A program made the position numbers and the translations under genes. The notes beneath the pieces were generated by a model that ran no database searches, had not been told where the DNA came from, and was given only the letters and a program-made list of their open reading frames with translations. This document shows positions 5,472-6,061 of a DNA stretch of 6,061 nucleotides, piece by piece (position 1 is the first letter of the stretch; each line of letters starts with the position of its first letter). The stretch comes from J013 sp038521775 (GTDB lineage Bacteria; Pseudomonadota; Alphaproteobacteria; Rhodobacterales; Rhodobacteraceae): the NCBI GenBank assembly GCA_038521775.1, contig JBCBKN010000300.1, forward strand, positions 1 to 6,061, read 5' to 3'.

Positions 5472-6061
5472 ATGGCACGGCAGCATCGCATCCTTCGGCT
5501 TCCGCGGCATGCCTGGAAGCTGGTTGCCTTTTGGGCGCTCGCGCTGGCGGTCGGGGTGGCGGCCGGCTATGCGGCCCTCGGCTTTCGTCTCGGCATCGCT
5601 TTTCTGCAGCAGACATTCTACGGCGCCGATGACCGGATGCTGGCCAGCAGGCTGTCCTCGCTCGACACGGTTCTGGTCATCGGCATCCCGATCCTGGGCG
5701 GGCTGGCGGTTGGGCTGCTGATGTGGCGGCTGACCGATGACGGCCGCGTGCGGTCGGTGGCCCATGTGATCGAGGGTGCGGCGCTTTACGATGGCAGGGT
5801 GGAAAAGCGCGCCGGGCTCGTGTCGGCGCTCGCCTCGCTCATCACTCTGTCCACCGGCGGCTCGACGGGGCGCGAGGGGCCGGTGGTGCATCTGGCCGCC
5901 GTCATCTCCTCATGGGTGGCCAACCGGATCCGCGCCGATGGCATCACCGGGCGCGATCTTTTGGGATGTGCGGTGGCCGCGGCGGTGGCGGCCTCGTTCA
6001 ACGCGCCCATTGCCGGCGCGATTTTTGCGCATGAAGTGGTGCTGCGGCATTTTGCCATTCA
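5472..6061 (+). CDS. ClC-family chloride channel/transporter, 3' end missing
   Basis: The frame is open to the window edge, giving the first 196 residues of a ClC-family integral membrane protein that moves chloride or another anion across the inner membrane. A short basic N-terminus (1-16) precedes a long hydrophobic helix (about 17-46) and a second hydrophobic segment (about 66-86). Diagnostic motifs are GGSTGREGPVVH at 129-140, with gating glutamate Glu135, and AASFNAPIAGAIFAHEVVLR at 173-192. The usual GxGxPE anion-selectivity motif is replaced by RSVAHV at 94-99. The position of the intracellular proton glutamate of E. coli ClC-ec1 (Glu203) appears to be Val189, as in channel-type members. 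The ATG at 5472 has GGGACGGG at 5463-5470 just upstream. An in-frame ATG at 5406, after a stop at 5397, would add 22 Arg-rich residues and has a poorer ribosome-binding site. Any C-terminal CBS domains would lie outside the window. Confidence 0.9.
   Translation, partial: MARQHRILRLPRHAWKLVAFWALALAVGVAAGYAALGFRLGIAFLQQTFYGADDRMLASRLSSLDTVLVIGIPILGGLAVGLLMWRLTDDGRVRSVAHVIEGAALYDGRVEKRAGLVSALASLITLSTGGSTGREGPVVHLAAVISSWVANRIRADGITGRDLLGCAVAAAVAASFNAPIAGAIFAHEVVLRHFAI

Overview
The window looks like a chromosomal segment of a high-GC alphaproteobacterium, probably close to Rhodobacterales. This rests on the strong G/C third-position bias and above all on a CckA-type hybrid histidine kinase, which is the cell-cycle/CtrA phosphorelay kinase of Alphaproteobacteria. 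It holds five protein-coding genes. The first is cut by the left edge and the last by the right edge. I see no tRNA, rRNA, insertion sequence, phage gene or CRISPR array.

Layout: (1) <1-657, +, the C-terminal part of an RsmB/NOP-family rRNA m5C methyltransferase, carrying an in-frame 15-bp tandem repeat. (2) 658-730, a short leader with a candidate promoter and a 9-bp repeat abutting the next start codon. (3) 731-3067, +, a cckA-like sensor kinase with two membrane helices, PAS-like modules, HisKA, HATPase and a receiver. (4) 3068-3350, a convergent intergenic region with inverted repeats only. (5) 3351-4724, -, an FAD-linked D-lactate/2-hydroxyacid dehydrogenase of the GlcD/Dld type. (6) 4725-4767, a 43-bp divergent gap. 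(7) 4768-5289, +, a hotdog-fold acyl-CoA thioesterase. (8) 5290-5471, an intergenic region with a candidate terminator. (9) 5472->6061, +, the N-terminal half of a ClC-type chloride channel/transporter, open to the window edge.

The genes are mostly housekeeping or core-metabolic and do not form one obvious pathway. The kinase follows the methyltransferase in the same direction with its own plausible promoter. The dehydrogenase and thioesterase are divergently paired and could be co-regulated, but no shared substrate can be read from sequence. I found no convincing undescribed multi-gene system. The points worth a second look are small: the repeat expansion inside the methyltransferase fold, the repeat and alternative hairpins over the kinase ribosome-binding site, and the unusual selectivity and proton-pathway residues of the ClC protein.
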